DNA of 64,000 nucleotides from assembly GCA_963827905.1 (NCBI GenBank), contig CAWHCB010000007.1, positions 372,001 through 436,000 of the forward strand, written 5' to 3'. Position numbers and translations under genes: made by a program. The number at the start of each line of letters is the position of its first letter. The stretch's first letter is position 1. Shown piece by piece: positions 1-9,084 of this stretch. Under the pieces are notes generated by a model that saw only the letters and a list, made by a program, of their open reading frames with translations, was not told where the DNA came from and searched no databases. This DNA is from JACXTP01 sp963827905. GTDB taxonomy: Archaea > Thermoplasmatota > Thermoplasmata > Methanomassiliicoccales > UBA472.

Positions 1-1059
1 ATTTTCGGGAAGACCGGGACCGGGAAGACCGCCTGCGTCAAGTACATCGGCAACGAGGTGAAGAAGGCCGACGGGGATAGGAACCGGGTCACGTTCATCT
101 ACATGAACTGCGAGGTGGTCGACACATCCTATGGTGTTCTGCAGAACATAGGCAACCAGTTCGTCCAGGATTTCGAGCAGCGCATACCCTTCACAGGATT
201 GAGCATCACCCAGGTCTATACATTGCTCCGTGACAAGCTGGATGAGCAGAACCGCATCATCCTCATCGCCCTGGACGAGATAGACAAGTTGGTCTACAAA
301 TCTGGGGACGACGTCCTATATCATCTTTCCAAGATCAACGACGACCTCAAGAATGCCCGGGTGTCGGTCATCGGCATATCCAACGACCTCCTTTTCACCG
401 ATCTCCTCGACCCACGGGTGAAGTCCCGATTGGAGGGAGAGAAGATGGTGTTCCCACCCTATAACGCCGACCAGCTTCAGGACATCTTGAAGCAGAGGGC
501 GGCCTTGGCGTTCGATGAGCACGTGCTCGAGCCCGGTGTGATCCCGCTTTGCGCTGCGTTGGCGGCTCAGGAACATGGGGATGCCCGCAAGGCGCTGGAC
601 CTGTTGCGGATATCCGGTGAGATCGCTGAGCGGGAGAACTCCGACAAGGTGGCCGACGTACATGTTTACAAGGCCAAGAACAAGATGGAGCTGGACTGCG
701 TCTCCGAGGCGGTGCGCACCCTGCCCACCCAGTCCAAGATGGTGTTGATGTGCATCATCCTCAACGAGGAGAAGGGCGAGGAGAGGCTGACCACGGGCGA
801 GGTCTATGAGACCTACCGCTTCATGGCCCGTCAGCTTGGCATGTCCCCTCTCACCCAGCGCCGAATCACCGACCTCATCTCCGAGCTGGACATGATGGGC
901 ATCATCCATGCCAAGGTGAAGTCCTTCGGCAGGGGAGGCCGAACCAAGGAGATCGACCTCAGTGTGCCCTTGGATGAGACGAAGAAGGTCCTGGAGGAGG
1001 ACGAGGTCTTCCAGGAGCTGAAGAACTTCAAGCCGAAGAACCAGACGACGCTTATCTGA
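1..1059 (+). CDS. cdc6: Orc1/Cdc6 replication initiator, 5' partial
   Basis: AAA+ ATPase that marks and melts replication origins and loads the MCM helicase. The reading frame is open from base 1, so the N-terminus lies outside the window. The Walker A motif GKTGTGKT is at bases 7-30, Walker B with LDEID near 270-285, and a sensor-like IGISND follows. The C-terminal part, from about base 700, reads as a winged-helix DNA-binding domain (TGEVYETYR then LTQRRITDLISELD). It ends 9 bp before the convergent signal peptidase gene. A second family member lies at 53254-54420. No frame break is seen here. Confidence 0.93.
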   Translation: MFGKTGTGKTACVKYIGNEVKKADGDRNRVTFIYMNCEVVDTSYGVLQNIGNQFVQDFEQRIPFTGLSITQVYTLLRDKLDEQNRIILIALDEIDKLVYKSGDDVLYHLSKINDDLKNARVSVIGISNDLLFTDLLDPRVKSRLEGEKMVFPPYNADQLQDILKQRAALAFDEHVLEPGVIPLCAALAAQEHGDARKALDLLRISGEIAERENSDKVADVHVYKAKNKMELDCVSEAVRTLPTQSKMVLMCIILNEEKGEERLTTGEVYETYRFMARQLGMSPLTQRRITDLISELDMMGIIHAKVKSFGRGGRTKEIDLSVPLDETKKVLEEDEVFQELKNFKPKNQTTLI

Positions 1060-1068
1060 ACCAAAGGC

Positions 1069-2002
1069 TCATTTCTTCCCGTCGTCCGTGTCCTTGGGCT
1101 TCTTCTCGTCCCTTTCCACCACCACTTCCTTGGGCGGGGGACTTCGGTTCTCCTTGCGCAATGGTGCGAAAGGGTCCTTGCCCTTGCGACGGAAGTAGAT
1201 CTCCAGCAAATCGACCGAGATCGGTATGATGATTATCAGGGCGATGCAGACGAAGAGGTTGGTCCAGCTGTTGGCCGGAACGCCGGGGCCATATGGTGTG
1301 TACTGGCCGCCCACCCAGAGCTTGAGGAGCCCGAACCAGGGGATCTCGACCTTGGCCACCCCGACCACCCAGTCACCCTCTATCAGCTCCCGGCAGATGG
1401 GCACCTGGGGGTTCTGGTCGATGAGGTCGTTGTGGTCCCCCTTGGTGATGAAGCCACCATGCTCAAAGACCAGGAGGGCACCTAGGTCGACCCGGATGAA
1501 CTGGGAGCGATATCCGACGTCGTAGAGCTCGAGCACGCCGCCCAGCCCCCACCATTGGCCATCCTGGATCCCATTATGGGACCAGAGTGATTGAGGGTAG
1601 TCTGCCAAGGATGGTACGTCGAACGTACTGGTGCTTGAGTTATAGACCAACTTCCACGATGGCTCGATGGATGACCGGGGTGGAGTCCTCCTGGCCATAC
1701 CTGAGGTATACCACCACGTCTCCATAGTCGCCGAACTTGCGATAGTGGTCCTCGTAACCTTCCACATAGGTGACCACCGAACTTTGGTCCCTGACGATGA
1801 CCAGGTCACCAGTGTCGATCACGCCGATGAAGCTCCGCTCGCTGGAGTGGGCCATGCTGCCCGACTCGACCACCACCATCGGGGGCCAGACCCCGCTGTA
1901 GAGGTATAGCCCAGCAAAGATGGCCAAAAGCACGATGATGGCCGCAAGGAAGGCGAGGACCTCTTTCTTCCACCCCTTCCCCTTGTCCTCTCCACCGCTC
2001 AC
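1069..2002 (-). CDS. Signal peptidase I, S26B type (frameshifted)
   Basis: Membrane-bound peptidase that removes signal peptides from exported proteins. A hydrophobic segment (FLAAIIVLLAIFAGLYLY) is followed by VVVESGSM, whose Ser before Met is the expected nucleophile; VIHRAIV carries the His that replaces bacterial Lys in the archaeal type. A second membrane segment near the C-terminus is followed by a charged tail of about 40 residues, making it longer than minimal archaeal enzymes. The frame breaks near 1659, where one extra G in GTGG separates the His motif from the rest; removing it gives about 310 residues. An ATG at 2050 is in frame, but a TATA-like sequence at 2024-2037 would then lie inside the gene, so the GTG at 2002 is preferred. 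Confidence 0.8.
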
Positions 2003-2023
2003 ATTCGATGGAACCGAAGAGAT

Positions 2024-2037
2024 ACTATATATTATTG
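2024..2037 (-). promoter_or_regulatory. TATA-like box for the signal peptidase gene
   Basis: Read on the minus strand the sequence is CAATAATATATAGT, about 22-35 bp before the GTG at 2002. That spacing fits a leaderless or nearly leaderless transcript and is the reason for preferring that start. Confidence 0.5.
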
Positions 2038-2093
2038 CGGTGGAGGCCACCCTAAAGGATTATTATCCCTGAGGGCATAGGTTGCCCGAGCCC

Positions 2094-2543
2094 ATGGAAC
2101 GCCCTGACAACGACACCTACTTCATGAGGATGGCCGAACTGGTGGCAACGAGGTCCACCTGTCTGCGTCGGAAGGTCGGCGCGGTCGTCGTCAAGGAGAA
2201 GCGGGTGCTTACGACCGGATACAATGGCGCTCCCCGCGGCCTTAGGCACTGCGAGGAGGTGGGCTGCGTAAGATTGACGAACAACGTCGAGTCCGGTACG
2301 CGCCACGAGCTATGCCGTGGGGTGCATGCCGAGCAGAACGCGGTCATCCAGGCGGCCTATTTCGGTGTCAGCATCAAGGACGCGTCGATATACACGACCA
2401 ACTTCCCGTGCGTGCTCTGCACGAAGATCCTTCTGAACGCCGGCATATCTGAGATAATCTACAAGGACGAGTACGAGGACGAACTTTCCAAGAGCATTTT
2501 GCAAGAGACCGATGTCTTGATACGACAATATGGTCAAAAATAA
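2094..2543 (+). CDS. Deoxycytidylate (dCMP) deaminase family protein
   Basis: Zinc-dependent deaminase, probably dCMP to dUMP for thymidylate synthesis. The zinc site is visible as HAEQNA (His ligand and catalytic Glu) and PCVLC (two Cys ligands), in the order and spacing of the family. CHCEEVGC-like cysteines upstream (HCEEVGC) are also typical of ComEB/dCMP deaminases, which often carry an additional zinc site. About 149 residues, a normal size. An in-frame TTG at 2082 exists, but the ATG at 2094 begins MERPDNDTYF and is preferred. Divergent from the signal peptidase gene. A run of seven Ts at about 2550-2556 just past the stop may terminate transcription. Confidence 0.88.
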   Translation: MERPDNDTYFMRMAELVATRSTCLRRKVGAVVVKEKRVLTTGYNGAPRGLRHCEEVGCVRLTNNVESGTRHELCRGVHAEQNAVIQAAYFGVSIKDASIYTTNFPCVLCTKILLNAGISEIIYKDEYEDELSKSILQETDVLIRQYGQK

Positions 2544-2644
2544 AAATATTTTTTTACAATAAAAATGCCTAGACGCCGTGAACTTTACACGCCCCGATTC
2601 CAAAACGATAGGAGCGCGATTTACCATCTGGGCAGAGAAATATT

Positions 2645-2658
2645 ATTCCTATAGGAAT
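2645..2658. repeat. 14-bp perfect palindrome upstream of the ATPase operon
   Basis: ATTCCTATAGGAAT is its own reverse complement. It sits about 65 bp upstream of the putative TATA box of the ATP synthase operon. A second, imperfect inverted repeat (GAATAATCG with CGATTGTTTATTC) follows at about 2662-2695. Either could bind a regulator; no protein can be assigned. Confidence 0.45.
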
Positions 2659-2720
2659 TCTGAATAATCGAGCTCACCGATTGTTTATTCGGCCCTGGCA
2701 TGTCACATCGTGGCAAATAG

Positions 2721-2728
2721 TTATATAG
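2721..2728 (+). promoter_or_regulatory. TATA box of the A-type ATP synthase operon
   Basis: TTATATAG lies 40 bp before the GTG start of ahaH, in an AT-rich spacer of about 220 bp. This is the only convincing promoter before the ten closely spaced genes from 2768 to 11269, so the operon probably starts here. Confidence 0.6.
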
Positions 2729-2767
2729 AGAAATGAGATTCCGTGGACATCATCCGGGGAGAGGCCT

Positions 2768-3088
2768 GTGACTAGGGCTGATACACTTCTTAAGGTCAAA
2801 GAGGCTGAGGCAAAGGCTGCCCAGATCGTGAAGGACGCTCAGGAGAGACAGAAGGTCATCGTTGCCAACGCCAGAAGGGACGCCCTTTCTAGGATCAGGG
2901 ACGGCGAGGCCAATATGAAGGAGGACCGGGAGAAGGCGATAGCCACTGAGAAAGTGAAGCTGGACGCCGCCCGTAAGGAGCAGATGGCCATAGGCAACGC
3001 CGACGCCAACAAAGCTCTGACCGTGTCCGACTCCAAGATATTCGCGATCAAATCCTATCTGAAGGAATCCTTCGAGAAGTCCATCTGA
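2768..3088 (+). CDS. ahaH: A-type ATP synthase subunit H
   Basis: Peripheral-stalk subunit that pairs with subunit E to hold the A1 head against the rotor. The 106-residue protein is almost wholly charged helix (VKEAEAKAAQIVKDAQERQK), as expected of a long coiled coil. GTG start with a purine-rich GGGAGAGG just upstream. First gene of the operon, 9 bp before ahaI. Confidence 0.85.
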   Translation: MTRADTLLKVKEAEAKAAQIVKDAQERQKVIVANARRDALSRIRDGEANMKEDREKAIATEKVKLDAARKEQMAIGNADANKALTVSDSKIFAIKSYLKESFEKSI

Positions 3089-3097
3089 GGTATTGAA

Positions 3098-5146
3098 ATG
3101 TTGATGCCGGAGCAGATGAACCGAATCCTCCTAGTGGGGTCGAAGGAGGACCTGAGGGCCACCATCGATATGCTCTATAAATTGGAGGCCGTCAACGTCA
3201 TCGACTTCCCCCCTGAGGAGGACGGGTTCACCATCGGCGCCCCCCTCCCTGAGTCCTCGATCGCATCCCAGAAGTTGTTGAAACTGCGGTCCATCGAGAA
3301 GGACATGCAGCTCGACGTCGAGAGCGAACCGACCGAGACCGTCGCACCCAACCGTATCAAGAGCGAGCTGGACAAGAGCTTGTCCGAGCTCGAGGGGTCC
3401 TTAGGCAAGTTGCTTCAAGAAAAGAACAAGGCTCAGTCCGAGTTGGCCGACCTCCAGAACGAGAAGCTCGCCATCGAGCCCTTCCTCAACATGGACATCC
3501 CATTGGACCTGTATAGGGGATATTCCAACCTTTCAGTTCTCACTGGTCACATAAGAACCGACCCTTCAACTGAGATCTCCGCCAAGGTCAAGGACAGCGA
3601 GGTCATTCTCTCCAACGACAAGAAGTTCGTGGCCGTGTTCGCCCCCAGGAAGGACCTGGCCGAAGTTCAGAAGATCCTTATCCAGAACGGTTTCTCCGAG
3701 GTACCCGCCCCCACCGGGAGCGGCGATGCCAAGCAGCGCATTGCGGCGATAGAGGTCGAGGAGGGCCAGAAGGAGGCCGAGGTGGAATCCTGTAACCAGA
3801 ACCTCGACGACCTCAAGGTCAAATATGGTGCCCTGATCTGTGCAGCGGACGAAGACCTGAGCATCGAGGTGCAGATGGCAGAGACGCCCTTGCGCCTTGG
3901 TGTGACCAAATACGCCTTCGTGATGGACGGATGGGTGCCCACCTCCAAGATGGAACCCCTCAAGAACGCCATCGCCCAGGATATGAAGGGGCGGGTCTCC
4001 TTCGAGGTCCTTGAGACCGTGGAGAGGCAAGAGAGCCACGCTCACGACACCGAACATCTCGCCAACGTCGACTACACCTCGGTCAAGTCAGAGGTGCCGA
4101 CCAAGACCAACCCCAACAAGTACGTCGGTCTTTACGAATTCTTAACTGGTCTTATCTCCATACCCAAATACCGAGAGATCGACCCCACGTTCATGATCAG
4201 CATCACCTTCCCCCTGTTCTTCGGCCTGATGGTCGGCGACATCGGGTACGGTATCGGCTTCACGGTCTTGGGCCTCATCGGTCTGATGAAGGTCAAGAGC
4301 CCCGAGTGGAAGACCATCGCCACCATGCTTTTCTTTGGCGGCATATGGGCCACCCTGTTCGGTATCTTCGTGTTCGGTGAAGCGTTAGGGATGCACTTCC
4401 AGCCAATTTGGACAGAAGGTGCTACGGTCGCAGAGTACCCCTACGGCAACGAGGTTTCATGGTCCTATCTCTTGCAAATGGAGCTGCCTCACCTGGGAGT
4501 TATTAGCAAACTTGGCGACGTCAAGATCTTCCTCTTCATCGCCCTAGTAATCGGTTTCATCCACCTTGGCATCGGTTACTGCATAGGTGTATACAACAAG
4601 ACCATCCGCTACGGGTTGAAGCACGCCGTACTGGAGAAGGTCAGCTGGTTGTTGATCCTCATAGGTGGGTTCTTCCTACTGCTGTGGTTCATCAATGAGA
4701 TGATCGTGCCAATCGGCGACTGGTGGGGCCTGCCGATGATATCGAACTATCTGTACATCGGGATAGGGTTGGTGATCGTGGGCACGATAATGGCCTTCGT
4801 CGGAGAAGGTGCCGGGGCCATCCTTGAGCTTCCCGGGCTGATGTCCAACGTGCTATCCTACTCTCGTCTCGCCGCCATAGGTATGTCCAAGGCCGGTCTG
4901 GCCTTGGCATTCAACACCATGGCGTTCGTGACCATCGGCACGGATGGGATCGCGTTGATATTTGCGATAATCGTGTTCGTGTTGGGCGTCCTCATGGTGT
5001 TCATCCTCGCCATCATATCGGCGGGCATGCACGGCATCAGGCTGCACTTCGTCGAACTGTTCGGAAAATTCTTCGAGGGCGGTGGGGCCCAGTTCAACCC
5101 ACTCAAGATCGTTAGGAAATGGACAAGCGAGAGAATAGGTGAGTGA
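3098..5146 (+). CDS. ahaI: A-type ATP synthase subunit I (a subunit)
   Basis: Membrane stator subunit forming the ion half-channels against the c ring. The first roughly 330 residues are soluble and partly coiled coil; the rest holds about seven to eight membrane segments. The conserved arginine needed for ion release is visible in LSYSRLAAIGMS near the C-terminal helices. 682 residues is a normal length and the frame is unbroken. Its stop overlaps the ribosome-binding region of ahaK, consistent with coupled translation. Confidence 0.93.
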   Translation: MLMPEQMNRILLVGSKEDLRATIDMLYKLEAVNVIDFPPEEDGFTIGAPLPESSIASQKLLKLRSIEKDMQLDVESEPTETVAPNRIKSELDKSLSELEGSLGKLLQEKNKAQSELADLQNEKLAIEPFLNMDIPLDLYRGYSNLSVLTGHIRTDPSTEISAKVKDSEVILSNDKKFVAVFAPRKDLAEVQKILIQNGFSEVPAPTGSGDAKQRIAAIEVEEGQKEAEVESCNQNLDDLKVKYGALICAADEDLSIEVQMAETPLRLGVTKYAFVMDGWVPTSKMEPLKNAIAQDMKGRVSFEVLETVERQESHAHDTEHLANVDYTSVKSEVPTKTNPNKYVGLYEFLTGLISIPKYREIDPTFMISITFPLFFGLMVGDIGYGIGFTVLGLIGLMKVKSPEWKTIATMLFFGGIWATLFGIFVFGEALGMHFQPIWTEGATVAEYPYGNEVSWSYLLQMELPHLGVISKLGDVKIFLFIALVIGFIHLGIGYCIGVYNKTIRYGLKHAVLEKVSWLLILIGGFFLLLWFINEMIVPIGDWWGLPMISNYLYIGIGLVIVGTIMAFVGEGAGAILELPGLMSNVLSYSRLAAIGMSKAGLALAFNTMAFVTIGTDGIALIFAIIVFVLGVLMVFILAIISAGMHGIRLHFVELFGKFFEGGGAQFNPLKIVRKWTSERIGE

Positions 5147-5147
5147 A

Positions 5148-5363
5148 ATGGCAGAAGAAGGATTGATAGCTATTGGAGCTGGAATTGCGGTCGGACTTAC
5201 CGGTATCGGATCGGCTATCGCCGAGGCGAGCATCGGAGCGGCGGCCGTTGGTGCCATGGCCGAGAACGAGAAGCTGTTCGGTAAGGGTCTTATCCTGACC
5301 GTTATCCCCGAGACCATCGTCATCTTCGGTCTGGTCGTGGCAGTGCTGTTGCTATTCGTCTGA
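5148..5363 (+). CDS. ahaK: A-type ATP synthase subunit K (c subunit)
   Basis: Rotor-ring proteolipid of 71 residues, a single two-helix hairpin. Helix 2 contains IPETIVIFGLV with Glu55 as the ion-binding carboxylate. Helix 1 reads GLTGIGSAIAEAS: the Gln found at the GIGQG position in many Na+-binding rings is Ser22 here, and an additional Glu26 lies one turn on. The ATG at 5148 is chosen because GGTGA stands 5 bp upstream; a GTG at 5139 is in frame but overlaps the ahaI stop. Confidence 0.9.
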   Translation: MAEEGLIAIGAGIAVGLTGIGSAIAEASIGAAAVGAMAENEKLFGKGLILTVIPETIVIFGLVVAVLLLFV

Positions 5364-5394
5364 GCACAGTCGAGTAAGAACAAGGGGCCGTTCT

Positions 5395-5952
5395 ATGGCG
5401 TTGGATAACGTAGTTGGTCAGATACTGGAGAGCGCGAACAAGGAAGCGGACGCTCTTATCCAGGAAGCGGAGAAAGAGAAGGCATCGATCCTGAAGCAGG
5501 CGGATGAGCAGGTAGCAATCAAAAAGAAGGCCGAGCAGAAGGATCTGGAGCAGACCCTAGTCCGCATGAGGCAACAGGAGCTATCCAGTGCCGAGCTGGA
5601 GGCGAAGAGGGTGACCCTCAACGCCAAAAAGCAGGTCCTGGACAACACGTTTCAGAGCACACTGAAGGACCTAGGTTCCCTGGGTCCGGAGGACAAGGCC
5701 AGATTATACAAGAAGATCTTGAGCAAGGGCGTGGCCACCATCCCCAATGCCAAGGTATACTGTCCGAAAGGCGATTCGAAACACATCGCTGGGACCCCGG
5801 GAGTGAAGTCCGTCGAAGAGAAGGACATGGAGCCCGGTCTTATCCTGGAGAGCGAGGATGGGACCGTGAGCTTGGACTATCGGTTCAAGACCATACTCGA
5901 AGGCGTCTGGGAAAAGGAGCTTAAGAACGTATCAAACATCCTCTTTGGGTGA
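5395..5952 (+). CDS. ahaE: A-type ATP synthase subunit E
   Basis: Second peripheral-stalk subunit, partner of H. The N-terminal 90 residues are Lys/Glu/Gln-rich helix (EAEKEKASILKQADEQ); the C-terminal half is a compact alpha/beta domain that contacts the head. 185 residues, close to the family norm. It follows ahaK by 31 bp and precedes ahaC by 4 bp. Confidence 0.88.
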   Translation: MALDNVVGQILESANKEADALIQEAEKEKASILKQADEQVAIKKKAEQKDLEQTLVRMRQQELSSAELEAKRVTLNAKKQVLDNTFQSTLKDLGSLGPEDKARLYKKILSKGVATIPNAKVYCPKGDSKHIAGTPGVKSVEEKDMEPGLILESEDGTVSLDYRFKTILEGVWEKELKNVSNILFG

Positions 5953-5956
5953 AGCA

Positions 5957-7044
5957 ATGGCGTTCAAATGGGGTAGGAAGCGAGGCTGGCTGCGCAGGGG
6001 CAGAGGTAACTATCCCTATGCGGTGGCGAGGGTCAAATCAAAGAAGAGCCTGCTGTTGACCAAGGACAACTACCCCAAGCTCTTGATGATGGACCTCACC
6101 GAGATCGCGCAGGTTCCTGGGTGAGACCCAATATAAGGTGGAGATGGCCGAGCTGGCCTCCCGCTATGATGGCGTCAACCTGATCGAGCTCGGGACCTCG
6201 ATGAACCAGGCCCGGGTGTACTCTCAGATCCTCGGCTTCTGCACCGGGGACCTCAAGACCACCTTGGAGAAGTACCTGGCTCGATGGGACTACATGAACG
6301 TCAAGACCCTACTGCGCGCTAAATTGGCCAAGGTCACCGTGGATGAGCTCCAGGAGGACATTGTGGCGGCAGGGAGGCTGAGCAACGACGACATCCTCGC
6401 TCTCTTCTCGATGGACAGCATCAGGGAGATACTGGACGAGATAGGCCGCAAATATGGGATGGGCGTTCCGGACGACATCGCCAACGCCTTGGAGACCTCT
6501 AACGACCTAGGGCCGGTGGAGGATTACTTGGACAAGCTCTACTATCAAAGGTTCTTCGAGCAGCTGAGCCAGCCAACGCGACCGGAGAAGGTGCTGGTCA
6601 ACTGGATGCGCATCGAGGTGGACGCTACGCAACATCATCACCCTGCTCAAATTGAAGCGGTACAATGTCCAGTCGGAGAAGATCAGTTCATATTTCATTG
6701 ACGGTGGCGCGGAGCTCTCCGTCAAGGAGCTGGTCCGCATCTCGGCCACGGATTCGCTCGATTCCGCCATAGGGGAACTGAGCAAACTTACCTATTACGA
6801 GCAGATCAAGGATGCCTTGGAAGCGGCAAGGACGACCGGCTCCCTGAGCGAGGTGGAGATCGCGCTGAACAAGCGATTGGCAAGGCAGTCGGAGAGGTTC
6901 TCCCGTGCCTATCCCTCATCGGTGCTGCCCATCGTGGACTACATCGTGAGGAAGAAGATCGAGGTGGACAACATCCGTATCATCGCCCGCGGCAAGCAGA
7001 GCGGGCTCAGTCCTGACCAGATAAAGAAGCTGTTGGTGATCTGA
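5957..7044 (+). CDS. ahaC: A-type ATP synthase subunit C (two frame breaks)
   Basis: Central-stalk socket that joins the soluble head's rotor to the c ring (V-type d subunit family). The ATG at 5957 begins MAFKWGRKRGW. The frame first breaks near 6110 (GCGCAGG, one extra C), where the family-typical RFLGETQYK continues in the next frame. It breaks again near 6624 (GACGCTACGC, one extra G), after which RNIITLLKLKRYNV continues. Correcting both yields about 361 residues, the usual size. The stop overlaps the ahaF ATG as TGATG. Confidence 0.85.
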
Positions 7045-7340
7045 TGGACGTGGCAGTGCTAGGCAACGATAGTTTCGTCACCGGGTTCAAGCTCGGTGGC
7101 GTCAAGCGTTCATTCATTTCCAAGCCAGAGGACTATGAGGACAAGATATTGGAGCTGATATCGGACCCGACCATCGGCGTCTTGGCCGTCAGCTCGGATG
7201 ACGTTGAGAAATTGACCCCGACGACAAGGCGCAAGGTGCTGTCTAGCATCGCTCCCGTGGTCGTCGTGGTGGGAAAGTCGGAAGGTGACCTGCGCGAGAA
7301 GGTCAAGAGAGCTATTGGCGTTGATCTATACAAAACATAG
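7044..7340 (+). CDS. ahaF: A-type ATP synthase subunit F
   Basis: Small central-stalk subunit that influences coupling of ATP hydrolysis to rotation. 98 residues with a Rossmann-like pattern (VAVLGNDSFVTGFKLGGV at the start, VVVVGKSEGDLREK later). It overlaps ahaC by one base and precedes ahaA by 12 bp. Confidence 0.87.
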   Translation: MDVAVLGNDSFVTGFKLGGVKRSFISKPEDYEDKILELISDPTIGVLAVSSDDVEKLTPTTRRKVLSSIAPVVVVVGKSEGDLREKVKRAIGVDLYKT

Positions 7341-7352
7341 AGGGGTTATCAA

Positions 7353-9084
7353 ATGTCTAAGGAAGGCAAGATCTATAGGGTGGCTGGACCGGTCGTGACG
7401 GCCGTCGGTATCTCCCCCAGGATGTACGATGTGGTCCTGGTCGGCAAGGAGCAACTGATGGGCGAGGTCATCAAGATCGTCGGTGACAAGACCGTCATCC
7501 AGGTGTACGAGGATACCTCGGGCATTGCCCCGGGAGAGAAGGTCATCAGTACCGGACAGCCCCTTGTGGCCGAGCTAGGCCCCGGGCTTCTGGGAAGCGT
7601 GTACGACGGTATCCAGAGGCCGCTGCCTGTGCTCATGAGCGTCATGGGCGACTTCATCAAGCGCGGTGTGACCGCCCCCGGCCTGGACCATAAGGCCAAG
7701 TGGGCCTTCACCCCCATAGTGAAGAAGGGCGACAAGGTCGTCTCCGGACAGATCATCGGTACCGTACCAGAGCGGTCCATCGTCCACAAGATCATGGTGC
7801 CCGTGGGAATCTCCGGCACCGTTGACGATATCAAGCAGGGCGAGTTCACCGTTGACGACACCATCGCCGTCATAGGTGGCAAGGCCGTGCAGATGATGCA
7901 GAAGTGGCCCGTCCGTATGGGCCGGCCCTTCACCCAGAAGTTGGCCCCCGACCTGCCTTTGGTCACCGGCCAGAGGATACTGGACACCCTGTTCCCCATC
8001 GCTAAGGGCGGCACGGCCGCCATCCCTGGCGGTTTCGGGACCGGCAAGACCGTCACCCAGCAGCAGCTGGCCAAGTGGTCCGACGCCGAGATCGTCGTCT
8101 ACATCGGATGTGGCGAGCGTGGTAACGAGATGACCGAGGTTCTTACGACCTTCCCCGAGCTGGAGGACCCTAAGACTGGCAAACCCCTCATGGACCGGAC
8201 CGTGCTCATTGCCAACACCTCCAACATGCCCGTGGCGGCGCGTGAGGCCTCAGTATATACCGGAATGACCGTCGCCGAGTACTACCGCGACATGGGCTAC
8301 AACGTCTCCCTGATGGCCGACTCCACCTCCCGGTGGGCCGAGGCCATGCGTGAGATCTCCTCCCGTCTGGAAGAGATGCCAGGTGAGGAAGGTTACCCCG
8401 CCTACCTGTCCGCCAGGCTCTCCGAGTTCTACGAACGTGCCGGGCGCATCAACCTAGGCAACAACACTACCGGGTCCGTCTCAGTCGTCGGGGCCGTCTC
8501 CCCGCCAGGCGGGGACCTGTCCGAGCCGGTCACGCAGAACACCCTCCGTATCGTCCGGGTCTTCTGGGCCTTGGACTCCAAGCTCCGTGAGAGGAGACAC
8601 TTCCCCGCCATCAACTGGCTCACCTCCTACTCCCTGTACACCGGGGCCTTGGACGGATGGTACCGCCAGAACGTGGCACCGGACTTCCCGGAGCGTAAGG
8701 GACTGGGCCATGCAGTTGTTGCAGAAGGAGGCCGAGCTGCAGGAGATCGTGCAGTTGGTCGGTTCCGATGCATTGCCCGAAGAGCAGAAGTTGACCCTGG
8801 AGGTGGCCAGGATGATCCGTGAGATCTTCCTGCAGCAGAACGCCTACCACCCGGTGGACACCTACTCCCCGCTCAGCAGGCAGTATATGTACATGAAGAT
8901 CATCAAGAACTTCTCCGAACTGGCCCAGAAGGCGGTCGAGTCCGAGGTCAGCGTCGAGGCGATCACCAACATGCCCGTGCGTGTCAGGCTGCAGAAGGCC
9001 AAGCTGGACCCGAAGGTGGATGAGGAGCTGGAAGCCATCCTGACCGGTCTTGGCAAAGAGTTCGAGGCATTGGGGGCGAAGTAA
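7353..9084 (+). CDS. ahaA: A-type ATP synthase catalytic subunit A (one frame break)
   Basis: Catalytic nucleotide-binding subunit. The P-loop GGFGTGKT is near base 8030, within PGGFGTGKTVTQQQLAKW, and the typical SVSVVGAVSPPGGD follows. The frame breaks near 8695 (GAGCGTAAGGGAC): the C-terminal domain continues one frame over as RDWAMQLLQKEAELQEIVQ. One extra base explains the break; the corrected protein is about 576 residues, as expected. The ATG of ahaB follows directly after the stop. Confidence 0.92.

Noticed and set aside
316..909. Long minus-strand reading opposite orc1, and many similar antisense readings across the window
   Set aside because: High GC content keeps complementary frames open; these have low-complexity or reversed-motif protein and lie fully opposite well-identified genes.
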